Below, in pieces: positions 8,397-17,340 of a stretch of DNA of 64,000 bases. The stretch's first letter is position 1, and every line of letters begins with the position of its first letter. Both the position numbers and the translations under genes were made by a program. The notes beneath the pieces are model-generated. The model did no database searches. It was given only the letters and a program-made list of their open reading frames with translations, and had not been told where the DNA came from. The DNA comes from Kitasatospora cinereorecta (lineage in GTDB: Bacteria; Actinomycetota; Actinomycetes; Streptomycetales; Streptomycetaceae): NCBI RefSeq assembly GCF_024172095.1, contig NZ_JAMZDX010000001.1, forward strand, positions 1,315,001 through 1,379,000, in the 5' to 3' direction.

Positions 8397-8993
8397 GTGG
8401 CGAAGCGGCGCAAGGTGGCCAACCCGCTGGCACTGGCGGTGCTGGCCGAGCTCTCGGCCGAGCCCATGCATCCGTACGAGATGGGCCGCCGGCTGCAGGA
8501 GCACGGCAAGGACCGCGACATCAAGTACACGCGCAGCTCGCTGTACATGGTGGTCGAGCAGTTGCGGAAGGCCGGCTTCGTCGCCGAGCAGGAGACCGTC
8601 CGGGACACCCAGCGGCCCGAGCGCACCGTCTACGCCCTCACCGAGGAGGGCCGGGCCGAGCTGTACGACTGGATGCGCGAGCTGGTCGCCGAACCGCAGC
8701 ACGAGTACCCGCGGTTCGGGGTGGCGCTGTCGCTGCTGGCCGTCCTGGAGCCGGCCGAGGCGGCCGCGCTGCTGGAGCGGCGCCTCGCGGCGCTGGACGC
8801 CACCGCCGAGGAGATCCGCGCCACCGTGCGCGGGGCCAAGGAGAGCGGGGTCGCCTGGATCTTCCTGATCGAGGAGGAGTACCGCCTCGGGCAGCTGGAG
8901 GCCGAGCAGCGCTTCGTCACGGGTCTCGTGGAGTCACTCAGGCAGCCGGAGTACAGCCGTACCTGGCAGGAGTTCTTCAGGAGTCGGGAATGA
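8397..8993 (+). CDS. PadR family transcriptional regulator
   Basis: This 198-aa protein has an N-terminal PadR winged helix (residues 5-85: NPLALAVLAELSAEPMHPYEMGRRL, YTRSSLYMVVEQLRKAGFV, RTVYALTEEGRAELYDWM) and a helical C-terminal dimerisation domain (Vir family type). The GTG at 8397 follows GAGAAGG at proper spacing; the open frame upstream runs into the promoter and is not coding. It overlaps the monooxygenase gene by 4 bp (ATGA), so the two are translationally coupled. I infer that the regulator controls that oxygenase, probably derepressed by the oxygenase's substrate. Confidence 0.9.
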   Translation: MAKRRKVANPLALAVLAELSAEPMHPYEMGRRLQEHGKDRDIKYTRSSLYMVVEQLRKAGFVAEQETVRDTQRPERTVYALTEEGRAELYDWMRELVAEPQHEYPRFGVALSLLAVLEPAEAAALLERRLAALDATAEEIRATVRGAKESGVAWIFLIEEEYRLGQLEAEQRFVTGLVESLRQPEYSRTWQEFFRSRE

Positions 8994-10195
8994 GTGCAGT
9001 ACGCACCGCACTGGTGATCGGCGGCGGCATCGCCGGACCGGTCACCGCCCTCGCCCTGCACCGGGCGGGAATCGAAGCGACCGTGTTCGAGGCGTACGAG
9101 AGCGGCGCCGAGGGCGTCGGCGGCGTCTTCATGGTCGCGCCCAACGGACTGGCCGCGCTGCGGATCGTCGGGCTGGACGAGCAGGTCGCCGCCGTCGGCC
9201 AGCCGATCCGGCGGATGGTGATCGACGACCCGCGCGGCCGGCGGATGGCCGAGTTCGGCGGCGTGCCCGGCCTGCCGCCGGGCCTGGCGCTGCGCCGCCC
9301 GGACCTCTACCGGCTGCTCCTGGAGCGGCTGCGCGAGGCGGGCGTGCCGGTGGTCCACGGCCGGCGGCTGGTCGGCGTCGAGGAACGCATCGACGGCGTC
9401 ACCGCCCGCTTCGCCGACGGCAGCACCGCGAGCGCCGACGTGCTGATCGGCGCGGACGGCGTCCGCTCGGCGGTGCGCGGCCTGATCGACCCCGACGCCC
9501 CGGCCCCGCGCAACGTCGGCCTGATCGGACTGGGCGGCTACAGCGACCACCCCGGACCCGGGCGGCCCGACCACGCGGCGATGCACTTCGCCAACGGCCG
9601 GCGCGCCTTCTTCGGCTGGTGGACGGTGCCCGAGGGCGGCACCGCCTGGTTCAGCAACCTGCCGCACCGGGCCACGCTCACCGCCGCCGAGGCCGCCGCG
9701 ACCTCCGCCGAGCAGTGGCTGGCCCGGCTGCGCGACCAGCACGCCGGGGACGTCCCGGCCGAGCAGGTGCTGGCCCTGGCCCGGCCGGAGACCCTGGTCA
9801 ACGTCGGCTCGATGCACATCATGCCGAAGGTGGCCCACTGGCACCGCGACCGGATGGTGCTGGTCGGCGACGCCGCCCACGCGCCGTCCCCCAGCTCCGG
9901 CCAGGGCGCGTCGCTGGCCATCGAGAGCGCCGTGGAGCTCGCCCGCTGCCTGCGCGACCTGCCCGACGCGCCGAGCGCCTTCGCCGCGTACGAGGGCCTG
10001 CGCCGGGACCGGGTGGAGCGGATCATCGCCCAGGCCGAGAAGACCAACAACGAGAAGGCGGCCGGACCGGTGGCCCGCACCGCGATGCGGCTGGTCGCCC
10101 CGATCGCGCTGCGCACCTTCCTGCGGCCCGAGAAGATGTTCGGCCCGGTGCACGGCCACCGGATCGACTGGGAGGCGCCCGTGACCGCGCCGTGA
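8990..10195 (+). CDS. FAD-dependent monooxygenase (p-hydroxybenzoate hydroxylase fold)
   Basis: This 401-aa flavoprotein has the N-terminal Rossmann motif VIGGGIAGPVTALALHRAGI (GxGxxG, residues 8-27), the DG motif VLIGADGVRSAVR near residue 155, and the second FAD motif MVLVGDAAHAPSPSSGQGAS near residue 285. Such enzymes use NAD(P)H and O2 to hydroxylate or inactivate aromatic or polyketide compounds, including tetracycline- and rifampicin-type drugs. Co-transcribed with padR through a 4-bp overlap, it is a candidate inducible detoxification enzyme. The substrate is unknown. Confidence 0.88.
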   Translation: MSAVRTALVIGGGIAGPVTALALHRAGIEATVFEAYESGAEGVGGVFMVAPNGLAALRIVGLDEQVAAVGQPIRRMVIDDPRGRRMAEFGGVPGLPPGLALRRPDLYRLLLERLREAGVPVVHGRRLVGVEERIDGVTARFADGSTASADVLIGADGVRSAVRGLIDPDAPAPRNVGLIGLGGYSDHPGPGRPDHAAMHFANGRRAFFGWWTVPEGGTAWFSNLPHRATLTAAEAAATSAEQWLARLRDQHAGDVPAEQVLALARPETLVNVGSMHIMPKVAHWHRDRMVLVGDAAHAPSPSSGQGASLAIESAVELARCLRDLPDAPSAFAAYEGLRRDRVERIIAQAEKTNNEKAAGPVARTAMRLVAPIALRTFLRPEKMFGPVHGHRIDWEAPVTAP

Positions 10196-10203
10196 CCCCT
10201 TCG

Positions 10204-10277
10204 TCCGGGCGGACAACGGTGTTCGGGGGACTTTGGCGGCGCGGCCAACATGACGGCCCGGCCATGGGGAATAACGT
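10204..10277 (+). promoter_or_regulatory. pruA promoter region with PucR-type motif
   Basis: TCCGGGCGGACAACG at 10204-10218 is identical in all 15 bases to the site at 8279 in front of pucR. About 30 bases downstream is a plausible promoter, ATGACG (10250-10255)-N16-TAACGT (10272-10277). The motif is therefore in an activator position for the proline genes. Role in PucR control is inferred. Confidence 0.5.
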
Positions 10278-10339
10278 TTCTTCATGGCCGGCGTGTGACC
10301 CTCGTCCGGCTTCCCATGACGAGAAGGAGAGCGTGCGCC

Positions 10340-11968
10340 ATGGATGCTGTGACCCAGGTCCCCGCGCCGGTGAACGAGCCGGTCCACAGCTACGCCCCCG
10401 GCAGCCCCGAACGGGCCCGCCTGGAGGCGAAGCTGAAGGAGCTGGGCGGCCAGGAGCCGATCCAGCTGACCATGACGATCAACGGGGAGCACCGCATGGG
10501 CGGCGGCTCCGAGATCCACGTCGTCCAGCCGCACAACCACGCGGCTCGACTCGGCACGCTGCGCAACGCCACCCAGGACGACGCGCGCGACGCCATCGAC
10601 GCTGCCCTGGCCGCCGCCCCGGCCTGGCAGGCGCTCTCCTTCGACTCCCGCGCCGCCATCTTCCTGCGCGCCGCCGACCTGCTGGCCGGCCCCTGGCGCG
10701 AGACCCTGGCCGCCGCCACCATGCTCGGCCAGTCCAAGACCGCCCAGCAGGCCGAGATCGACACCCCCTGCGAGCTGGTCGACTTCCTGCGCTTCAACGT
10801 GCACTTCGCCCGGCAGATCATCGCCGAGCAGCCGGTCTCCTCGGACGGCGTGTGGAACCGCAGCGACCACCGCCCGCTCGAGGGCTTCGTCTACGCCATC
10901 ACCCCGTTCAACTTCACCGCCATCGCCGGCAACCTGCCGACCGCCCCGGCGCTGATGGGCAACGTGGTGATCTGGAAGCCGTCCCCCACCCAGCAGTTCT
11001 CCGCGCACCTGCTGATGCAGCTGCTGGAGGAGGCCGGCCTGCCCAAGGGCGTCATCAACATGGTCACCGGCGACGGCCTGGCCGTCTCCGAGGTCGCCCT
11101 CAAGCACCCCGCCCTGGCCGGCATCCACTTCACCGGCTCCACCGCCACCTTCCAGCACCTGTGGCGCGAGGTCGGCACCAACATCGCCGGCTACCGCACC
11201 TACCCGCGGATCGTCGGCGAGACCGGCGGCAAGGACTTCCTGGTCGCCCACGCGTCCGCCGACAAGGCCGTGCTGAAGACCGCGATGACCCGCGGCGCCT
11301 TCGAGTTCCAGGGCCAGAAGTGCTCGGCCCTCTCCCGCGCCTACGTCCCGGCCTCGCTCTGGGCCGAGCTCAAGGACGAGTTCCGCGACGAGGTCGAGTG
11401 GCTCACCATGGGCGACGTCACCGACCTGGCCAACTTCATGGGCGCCGTCATCGACGAGCGCTCCTTCGCCAAGAACAAGGCCGCCATCGACCGCGCCAAG
11501 GCCGACCCGAAGGTCGAGATCCTGGCCGGCGGCAGCTACGACGACTCGGTCGGCTACTTCGTCCGCCCGACCGTGCTGGTCTGCGAGGACCCGGCGTCCG
11601 AGTACTTCAAGGACGAGTACTTCGGCCCGATCCTCGCCGTGCACGTCTACCAGGACGACAAGTACGACGAGATGCTGGCCCAGATGGAGTCGGTGTCCGC
11701 CTACGGCCTGACCGGCTCGATCATCGCCAACGACCGCGAGGCCGTCCAGCACGCCATGCACGTGCTGCGCAACGCCGCCGGCAACTTCTACATCAACGAC
11801 AAGCCGACCGGCGCCGTCGTCGGCCAGCAGCCGTTCGGCGGCGGCCGCGCCTCCGGCACCAACGACAAGGCCGGCGCCAAGCAGAACCTGATGCGCTGGA
11901 CGTCGACCCGCTCCATCAAGGAGACCTTCGTCCCGCCGACGGACTACCGCTACCCGCACATGGGCTGA
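10340..11968 (+). CDS. pruA: L-glutamate gamma-semialdehyde (1-pyrroline-5-carboxylate) dehydrogenase
   Basis: This 542-aa aldehyde dehydrogenase catalyses the second step of proline degradation, the NAD-dependent oxidation of glutamate semialdehyde to glutamate. The catalytic Cys is about residue 328 (FEFQGQKCSALSRAYVP) and the general-base Glu about 294 (IVGETGGKDF). The cofactor-binding FTGSTATFQHLW and the C-terminal GQQPFGGGRASGTNDKAG segments match the P5CDH family. The ATG at 10340 was chosen over upstream starts for family length and the AAGGAG ten bases before it. Proline dehydrogenase follows 118 bases downstream, completing the pathway. Confidence 0.95.
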   Translation: MDAVTQVPAPVNEPVHSYAPGSPERARLEAKLKELGGQEPIQLTMTINGEHRMGGGSEIHVVQPHNHAARLGTLRNATQDDARDAIDAALAAAPAWQALSFDSRAAIFLRAADLLAGPWRETLAAATMLGQSKTAQQAEIDTPCELVDFLRFNVHFARQIIAEQPVSSDGVWNRSDHRPLEGFVYAITPFNFTAIAGNLPTAPALMGNVVIWKPSPTQQFSAHLLMQLLEEAGLPKGVINMVTGDGLAVSEVALKHPALAGIHFTGSTATFQHLWREVGTNIAGYRTYPRIVGETGGKDFLVAHASADKAVLKTAMTRGAFEFQGQKCSALSRAYVPASLWAELKDEFRDEVEWLTMGDVTDLANFMGAVIDERSFAKNKAAIDRAKADPKVEILAGGSYDDSVGYFVRPTVLVCEDPASEYFKDEYFGPILAVHVYQDDKYDEMLAQMESVSAYGLTGSIIANDREAVQHAMHVLRNAAGNFYINDKPTGAVVGQQPFGGGRASGTNDKAGAKQNLMRWTSTRSIKETFVPPTDYRYPHMG

Positions 11969-12086
11969 CCGACGGTCACGCCCGCCCCGGGGCGGCGGCG
12001 CCCACCCCCCGCCGCCGCCCCCGCTCCACCCACCCACGCCGCCCCAGCTTCAGCCACCCCCTGAAGACCCGCTCCAGGAGTCAACG

Positions 12087-13016
12087 ATGCTCCGTTCCGC
12101 CCTCCTCGCCGCGTCCCGCTCCCCGCAGGCGCGGACCCTGATCGAGAAGTTCCCGCCCACCCACGCGATAGTCGACCGCTTCGTCGCCGGTGAGCGCCTC
12201 GACCAGGCCGTCGCGGCCACCGAGCAGCTGGTCGCCACCGGCCGTACGGTCACCCTGGACCACCTCGGCGAGGACACCAAGGACGCCGGCCAGGCCGCCG
12301 AGACCGCCCTGGCCTACGAGCACCTGCTGGCCGCCCTCAAGGAGACCGGTCTGGCCTCCGGCGCCGAGGTCTCGGTCAAGCTCTCCGCCGTCGGCCAGTT
12401 CCTGCCGGTGGACGGCGAGAAGATCGCCCTGGAGAACGCCCGCCGGATCTGCCAGGCCGCCGCCGACGCGGGCACCACGGTCACCCTCGACATGGAGGAC
12501 CACACCACCACCGACTCCACCCTGTCGATCGCCCGCGAGCTGCGCGCCGACTTCCCGTGGCTCGGCGTCGTGCTCCAGGCCTACCTGCGCCGCACCGAGG
12601 CCGACTGCAAGGACTTCGCGTCCGAGGGCTCCCGGGTGCGCATCTGCAAGGGCGCCTACAAGGAGCCCGAGTCGGTCGCCTTCCAGGGCAAGAAGGACGT
12701 CGACCTCGCCTACGTCCGCGCGCTCAAGGTCCTGATGGCCGGTCAGGGCTACCCGATGGTGGCCTCGCACGACCCCAACATGATCAAGATCGCCGGCCAG
12801 CTGGCCGAGTGGAACAAGCGCGACACCGACAGCTTCGAGTACCAGATGCTCTTCGGCATCCGCCCCGAGGAGCAGCTGCGGCTCGCCGAGGCCGGCAACA
12901 CCATGCGGGTGTATCTGCCATACGGCCAGGAGTGGTACGGGTACTTCATGCGCCGCCTCGCGGAGCGCCCGGCCAACCTGACCTTCTTCCTGCGCGCGAT
13001 GGCCACGCGCGGCTGA
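12087..13016 (+). CDS. proline dehydrogenase
   Basis: This 309-aa protein has the compact monofunctional FAD-dependent PRODH TIM-barrel. Visible family segments are EVSVKLSAVGQF, VTLDMEDHTTTDSTL, VLQAYLRRTEADCKDF, VRICKGAYKEPESVAF, PMVASHDPNMI and the C-terminal MRVYLPYGQEWYGYFMRRLAERP, whose paired arginines bind the substrate carboxylate. It oxidises proline to P5C, feeding electrons to the quinone pool, and pairs with the upstream P5C dehydrogenase. A terminator at 13043 follows. Confidence 0.95.
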   Translation: MLRSALLAASRSPQARTLIEKFPPTHAIVDRFVAGERLDQAVAATEQLVATGRTVTLDHLGEDTKDAGQAAETALAYEHLLAALKETGLASGAEVSVKLSAVGQFLPVDGEKIALENARRICQAAADAGTTVTLDMEDHTTTDSTLSIARELRADFPWLGVVLQAYLRRTEADCKDFASEGSRVRICKGAYKEPESVAFQGKKDVDLAYVRALKVLMAGQGYPMVASHDPNMIKIAGQLAEWNKRDTDSFEYQMLFGIRPEEQLRLAEAGNTMRVYLPYGQEWYGYFMRRLAERPANLTFFLRAMATRG

Positions 13017-13042
13017 GACCACCCTGGGCAGGGGTGAAACCC

Positions 13043-13076
13043 GGGCCGCCGGCGGACTGCGCTCCGTCGGCGGCCC
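13043..13076. terminator. bidirectional hairpin terminator
   Basis: GGGCCGCCG (13043-13051) pairs perfectly with CGGCGGCCC (13068-13076), and an inner GGA/TCC extends the stem. It lies between the convergent proline dehydrogenase and putative immunity genes and can serve both. Confidence 0.75.
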
Positions 13077-13090
13077 GTGGTGTTTCCCGC

Positions 13091-13603
13091 TCAGCGGGGA
13101 GGGGTCTCCTCCTCCGGGGCGAAGAGTGCGCTGTAGACGGTGGGGCGGCCGACGTCCGGCAGTGCGAGGTCGACCGGGTCGGTGAGTTGGGCCGGGGAGA
13201 GGAGCTTCAGGCCGTGCCGCGCGAGCAGGCGCAGCACCTCGGGCTCGACGGGACCGGAGTCGTCCGCGTCCGGGCCGACGAGGTCCAGCCCGCCGTCCGC
13301 GCGGGCCCGGCCGAGCAGGGCGTACGGCCCGACCATCGACAGCCGGACGACCAGCGCGGGGTCGGCCTCCAGCAGGTAGCTGAAGCAGACCTCGCAGTTG
13401 ATGTCCGTGTCGTCGGTCAGCTCGCCCAGCGCGGCGAGTTCGGCGACCAGCGGTGCGTAGGGCCGGGTCCGCTCGACGGTGCGGGCGAAGGCCCGCTGCG
13501 GGCGGGCGGGATCGCCGTAGGCGTCCCGGACGCGGGCCATGAGCTCGCGCCGGGCGTTCCACGGCCAGGGTGACTCGGTGCGGCGGGGCCGCTCTGCTGC
13601 CAT
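13091..13603 (-). CDS. putative immunity protein of the Rhs toxin
   Basis: This 170-aa soluble protein matches no family I recognise. It has a basic N-terminus (RRTESPWPWNARRELMARVR) and a central CEVCFSYLLEADPALVVRLS segment. The C-terminal half is Leu/Asp/Pro-rich (EVLRLLARHGLKLLSPAQLT). The immunity call is from position only. It starts 11 bases after the stop of the rhs gene on the same strand, directly behind the variable toxin tip, which is where cognate immunity genes of polymorphic toxins sit. The start is the ATG at 13603. Confidence 0.6.
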   Translation of the reverse strand: MAAERPRRTESPWPWNARRELMARVRDAYGDPARPQRAFARTVERTRPYAPLVAELAALGELTDDTDINCEVCFSYLLEADPALVVRLSMVGPYALLGRARADGGLDLVGPDADDSGPVEPEVLRLLARHGLKLLSPAQLTDPVDLALPDVGRPTVYSALFAPEEETPPR

Positions 13604-13614
13604 GACCGCCGATC

Positions 13615-16600
13615 CTAGTGCTCGCGACCCGCGGGGTGACCGTGGATCTTGCCGCCCCCGTCCATGTGGACGCGGACCTTGGTCTGCCAACCGCCGTTGG
13701 GTCCGCGGCCGACCGGTTGGCCGTACTCGTGGTCGCGGACGTTCGGACGTCCCGGGACCGGCGTGCCGTTGTCCCACGCGTGCTGGGCGTACGCGTCCGC
13801 CTCGGCGCGGTTGGCGAACGCCGAGGTCGGCGTTCCATTGGCGATCCGTTCCCGGTACTCCTTGGTGCCGAGGACGTGCTGGTCCTGCTTCTGCCGGGAG
13901 ACGTGCGGCGACAGGCCGAGCGGGTCGGACCAGGTGTGCGGGTTGTGGACGTAGCCGTCCGGATTGGGCGCGGGGGCGAGCCCGAGCGGGTCCGGCGAGG
14001 TGTACCGGGCGGTCTCCGGGTCGTAGTAGCGGTGGACGTTGTAGTGGAGCCGGCTTTCCGGGTCGAAGTACTGGCCGGGGAAGCGCAGCGGGGTGTAGGT
14101 GGTGCTCTCGCTGGGCCAGGTGGTGTTGCCCCAGAGGGTGGGGGTGGCCCGCCAGGCGATGCTTTCGGAGACCGGGTCCACCAGCTCGGTCGGACTGCCG
14201 ACCAGGTCGGTGACGATGGCGAAGAACCGCCGGTCGATCCGCTGCTGCTCGCCGTCGGCCGACGAGGTCGCGATCGTCTCGCTCTGGGCGACCGGGTGGA
14301 GCCCCCGGTGGTCCCAGCTGAGCGTGTGCGGCCCCGGCAGGTAGGCGGCCCGGGTGGTCTGCTCGACCAGGGTGGACCCGTCCCAGGTGAAGTCGGTCCG
14401 CTCGCCGCTCGGCGTGCCGTCGGGTGCGAGCCGCTCCTTCGCGACGCGGCGGCCCATCGGGTCGTAGCGGTAGTGCCAGCGGGCGCCGTCGGGGGTGGTG
14501 AGGTGGGTCAGCCGGTTCTCGGCGTCCCAGGTGTACTGCCATGTGTCGGGCTTGCGGGAGAGCCGCGTGACCTGCCGCAGGGTGGTGCGGCCGGCGGCGT
14601 CGTATTCGTAGCGGATCCGGCCGGCGCCGACGAGCTGCGTCCCGGCATAGGTCCGCGGGCCGACGGCCGCCGCGGTCGCCCCCGTGGCCGGCCAGTGGGC
14701 CTCGGTCGGGTTGCCGGCGGGGTCGTAGGCGTAGCGCTCGCTCCAGCCGGCCGCCTCGACCGAGGTCACCTGTCCCACCGCGTCGAGCCGGAAGTCGCGT
14801 CGGCCGGCCAACGTGTCCTCGATGCCGATCACATTGCCGTCGGGGCGGTAGGTGTAGGTGCGGTGTTGGAGGTCACTGTGGGCGGCGCCCGTGGTCCGCA
14901 GGGTCTGCGCGGTGAGGCGGCTGCGGGCGTCCCACGCGCTGTCGAGGGCCAGGCCGGCCCCGTAGGAGCGCCGGAGTTCGCGGCCGGCGGCGTCGTACGT
15001 GAAGCCCAGGGCGCCGTCGGGCGTGGTGAGCCCGATCGGCCGCCCGGCCGGGTCGTAGCTCCAGGCAGCGGTGTGGCCGGCGGGGGTGGTGCGGTGGGTG
15101 CGCCGGCCCAGCGCGTCCCAGGTCTGGTGCAGGGTGCGGCCGTTGACCGTTTCGCTGAGGACGTTGCCGAGCGCGTCGACGGTCCGGGCGACGTCGGCGT
15201 CGTCGTTCACGGCCCGCACGAGGTGGCCGGCGGTGTCGTAGGCGTAGTGGGTGGTGCATCCGGCCGCGTCCTTCGTCGTCGTCCGGCCGAGCGCGTCGTA
15301 CGCGTAACCGGTCCGCTGGCCCAGCGGGTCGACGAGAGCGGCGAGTTGGCCGGCCGCGTCGAACTCGTAGCGGAGGGAGCGGCCGTGGAAGTCGCGCTCC
15401 GACACGACCCGCCCGGCGGCGTCGTAGCCGTACTCCCACTGCCGGCCGAGCGGGTCGGTGACCGCAGCGAGCTGCATGTGGGCGTTGTACGTGAAGCCGA
15501 TCCGGGCGCCGTCGGGCGTGGTGCGGGCCGCGACCTGTTCGAAGTGGGTGTATTCGAAGGTGGTGGTCTGCCCGAGTTGGTCGGTGTGGGTGAGGAGGTT
15601 GCCCTCGCCGTCGTGGGTCCAGCTCTCGGTGGTGCCGTCGGGGGCGGTGCGGGTGGCCGGGTGGCCTTCGACGGTCCAGGTGGTGGTGGTGACGGCGCCG
15701 AGCGGGTCGGTGACGGTACTGGTGCGGCCGAAGGCGTCGTAGGTGTAGCGGGTGGTGGCGCCGGTGGGGTCGGTGACCTCGAGGGGGAGTCCGGCGGGGT
15801 TGCAGTGGATGGTGGTGGTGTGGCCGAGGGCGTCGGTCACCGTGGTGGGGTGGCCGCGGTGGTCGTACGTCCAGGTGGTGGTGGCGCCGAGGGGGTCGGT
15901 CAGGGCGGTGCGCAGCCCGGTGTCGTCGTAGGTCTGGTGCCAGGTGGCGCCGCCGGGTTCGGCGACGGTGACGGGGAGGCTGAGGCGGTCGGCGTAGGTG
16001 GCGGTGGTGCGGTGGCCGTCCGGGCGAGTGACGGACACGAGGTCGCCGGCGCCGTCGTACGCGTAGCTGGTGGTCCGGCCGAGAGGGTCGGTCTCGACCA
16101 GGAGGCGGTCGTACGCGTCGCGTTCGGTGTGGGTGGTGTGGCCCAGGGGGTCGGTGATGGCGGTGATCTGGGCGTCGTCGTTGACGGTGTAGGTGGTGGT
16201 GTGGCCGAGGGCGTTGGTCTCGGTGTGGGTTCTGAGGCCGGTGGCGGGCTCCGGGTCGCCGTAGGTGAAGCGGAAGCGCAGGGCGCCGTCGGTGCCGCCT
16301 TCGTCGGTGACGCGGTCGAGGGCGTCGTAGGTATAGGCGTACTGGGAGTTGTTGCGGTCGGTCCAGGAGAGGATGCGGCCGCTGTTGTCGTTGGCGAAGC
16401 GCATGGGCTTGCCGGAGGAGTTGTAGACGGAGCTGAGGTGGCCGTCGGTGTAGCCGTAGCGCAGCAGGAGGGCGTCGCCGCCGGTGTCGGTGGCGTGGGC
16501 GAGGCGCAGGGCGGTGATGCGGTCGGCGTCGACGGTGACCAGGAGTTGATAGCCGCCGGAATGGGTGATGGAGAGCGGGACGCCGTCCTCGTCGTGGGCG

Positions 16601-17340
16601 AGGGTGTAGTGGCGACCGTGGCGGTCGCGGACCGTGGTGAGGAGGGCCTCGGTGCCGTCGGGGGTCGGGGTGAACTCCTTGACCAGGCCGGTGGACGGGT
16701 CGGTGACGGTGTACAGGCCGTCGACGAGGTCGAGTTCGTGGCGGGATCCGGCGGAGGCGAGGACCGGGTCACCGGGTTCGGGGTGGGGGTAGGCCTGGGT
16801 GATCCGGTCCGGGCGGATGTGGACGACGCCCTGCTCGTCGATCTCCAGCCGTTCGTCGAAGGTGCACACCCACTTGGGGCCCATCCACCGCCCGGCGAGG
16901 TAGCCGGAGTCGAAGCTGCGGGTGAACTCCAGCGGCAGGGAGCCGGGAAGAGTGGCGTCGACCTGGTCGATGTACATCCGCCCGGTCGCCATGTCGACGG
17001 GTTCGCCGCCGCCGCAGCGGGTGTCGTGGGCACGGCCCTCGGTGCGAGGACTGTGGACCTGCTCGCGGCCCCGGCCCTTGGGGTGGGAGGTGCCGCGCGG
17101 GCCGTGGCCGCCGGAGCCGGCGCGGGGGTGGGGGACGCCCTTGCCGCCGTGGCCGCTGAGGATCTTCTCGAGGTCCTTGGCGTGCTTGGCCTCGACCTCG
17201 CGGGTGTTGTGGGCGACCTTCTTGAGGTTGTCGCCGGCCTTGCGGTAGAAGCTCTTCAGGGCCTTGCCGGCGTCCTCGGCCAGGGTCTTGCCGAGCTTCT
17301 GGGCGCCGTGTTCGAGCGCCTTGACGATCTGGTTGCTCAT
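13615..17340 (-). CDS. Rhs/YD-repeat polymorphic toxin
   Basis: This 1241-aa protein has three parts. Residues 1-60 are a Lys/Glu-rich helix without signal peptide, followed by a Gly/His/Arg-rich linker. A DUF6531-type entry motif (CGGGEPVDMATGRMY, about 109-123) precedes a long array of RHS/YD repeats (for example TTSYAYDGAGDLVSVTRPDG). The Rhs core ends with RYTSPDPLGLAPAPNPDGYV and a second DPLGLSP. The last 96 residues are the toxin tip, with QDQHVLGTKEYRERIANG, TPTSAF and a C-terminal GKIHGHP. The tip resembles small His-containing nuclease-type tips; I associate it with the Ntox50/BECR-like group from memory, unverified. The upstream CpnT-N-like gene overlaps by 4 bp and a putative immunity gene follows. 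Confidence 0.9.
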   Translation of the reverse strand: MSNQIVKALEHGAQKLGKTLAEDAGKALKSFYRKAGDNLKKVAHNTREVEAKHAKDLEKILSGHGGKGVPHPRAGSGGHGPRGTSHPKGRGREQVHSPRTEGRAHDTRCGGGEPVDMATGRMYIDQVDATLPGSLPLEFTRSFDSGYLAGRWMGPKWVCTFDERLEIDEQGVVHIRPDRITQAYPHPEPGDPVLASAGSRHELDLVDGLYTVTDPSTGLVKEFTPTPDGTEALLTTVRDRHGRHYTLAHDEDGVPLSITHSGGYQLLVTVDADRITALRLAHATDTGGDALLLRYGYTDGHLSSVYNSSGKPMRFANDNSGRILSWTDRNNSQYAYTYDALDRVTDEGGTDGALRFRFTYGDPEPATGLRTHTETNALGHTTTYTVNDDAQITAITDPLGHTTHTERDAYDRLLVETDPLGRTTSYAYDGAGDLVSVTRPDGHRTTATYADRLSLPVTVAEPGGATWHQTYDDTGLRTALTDPLGATTTWTYDHRGHPTTVTDALGHTTTIHCNPAGLPLEVTDPTGATTRYTYDAFGRTSTVTDPLGAVTTTTWTVEGHPATRTAPDGTTESWTHDGEGNLLTHTDQLGQTTTFEYTHFEQVAARTTPDGARIGFTYNAHMQLAAVTDPLGRQWEYGYDAAGRVVSERDFHGRSLRYEFDAAGQLAALVDPLGQRTGYAYDALGRTTTKDAAGCTTHYAYDTAGHLVRAVNDDADVARTVDALGNVLSETVNGRTLHQTWDALGRRTHRTTPAGHTAAWSYDPAGRPIGLTTPDGALGFTYDAAGRELRRSYGAGLALDSAWDARSRLTAQTLRTTGAAHSDLQHRTYTYRPDGNVIGIEDTLAGRRDFRLDAVGQVTSVEAAGWSERYAYDPAGNPTEAHWPATGATAAAVGPRTYAGTQLVGAGRIRYEYDAAGRTTLRQVTRLSRKPDTWQYTWDAENRLTHLTTPDGARWHYRYDPMGRRVAKERLAPDGTPSGERTDFTWDGSTLVEQTTRAAYLPGPHTLSWDHRGLHPVAQSETIATSSADGEQQRIDRRFFAIVTDLVGSPTELVDPVSESIAWRATPTLWGNTTWPSESTTYTPLRFPGQYFDPESRLHYNVHRYYDPETARYTSPDPLGLAPAPNPDGYVHNPHTWSDPLGLSPHVSRQKQDQHVLGTKEYRERIANGTPTSAFANRAEADAYAQHAWDNGTPVPGRPNVRDHEYGQPVGRGPNGGWQTKVRVHMDGGGKIHGHPAGREH

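Noticed and set aside
14900-16400. Repeated short DNA motifs that could be taken for a tandem-repeat or CRISPR-like array
   Set aside because: They encode the YD/RHS repeats of the Rhs protein in frame; there are no constant repeats with unique spacers.
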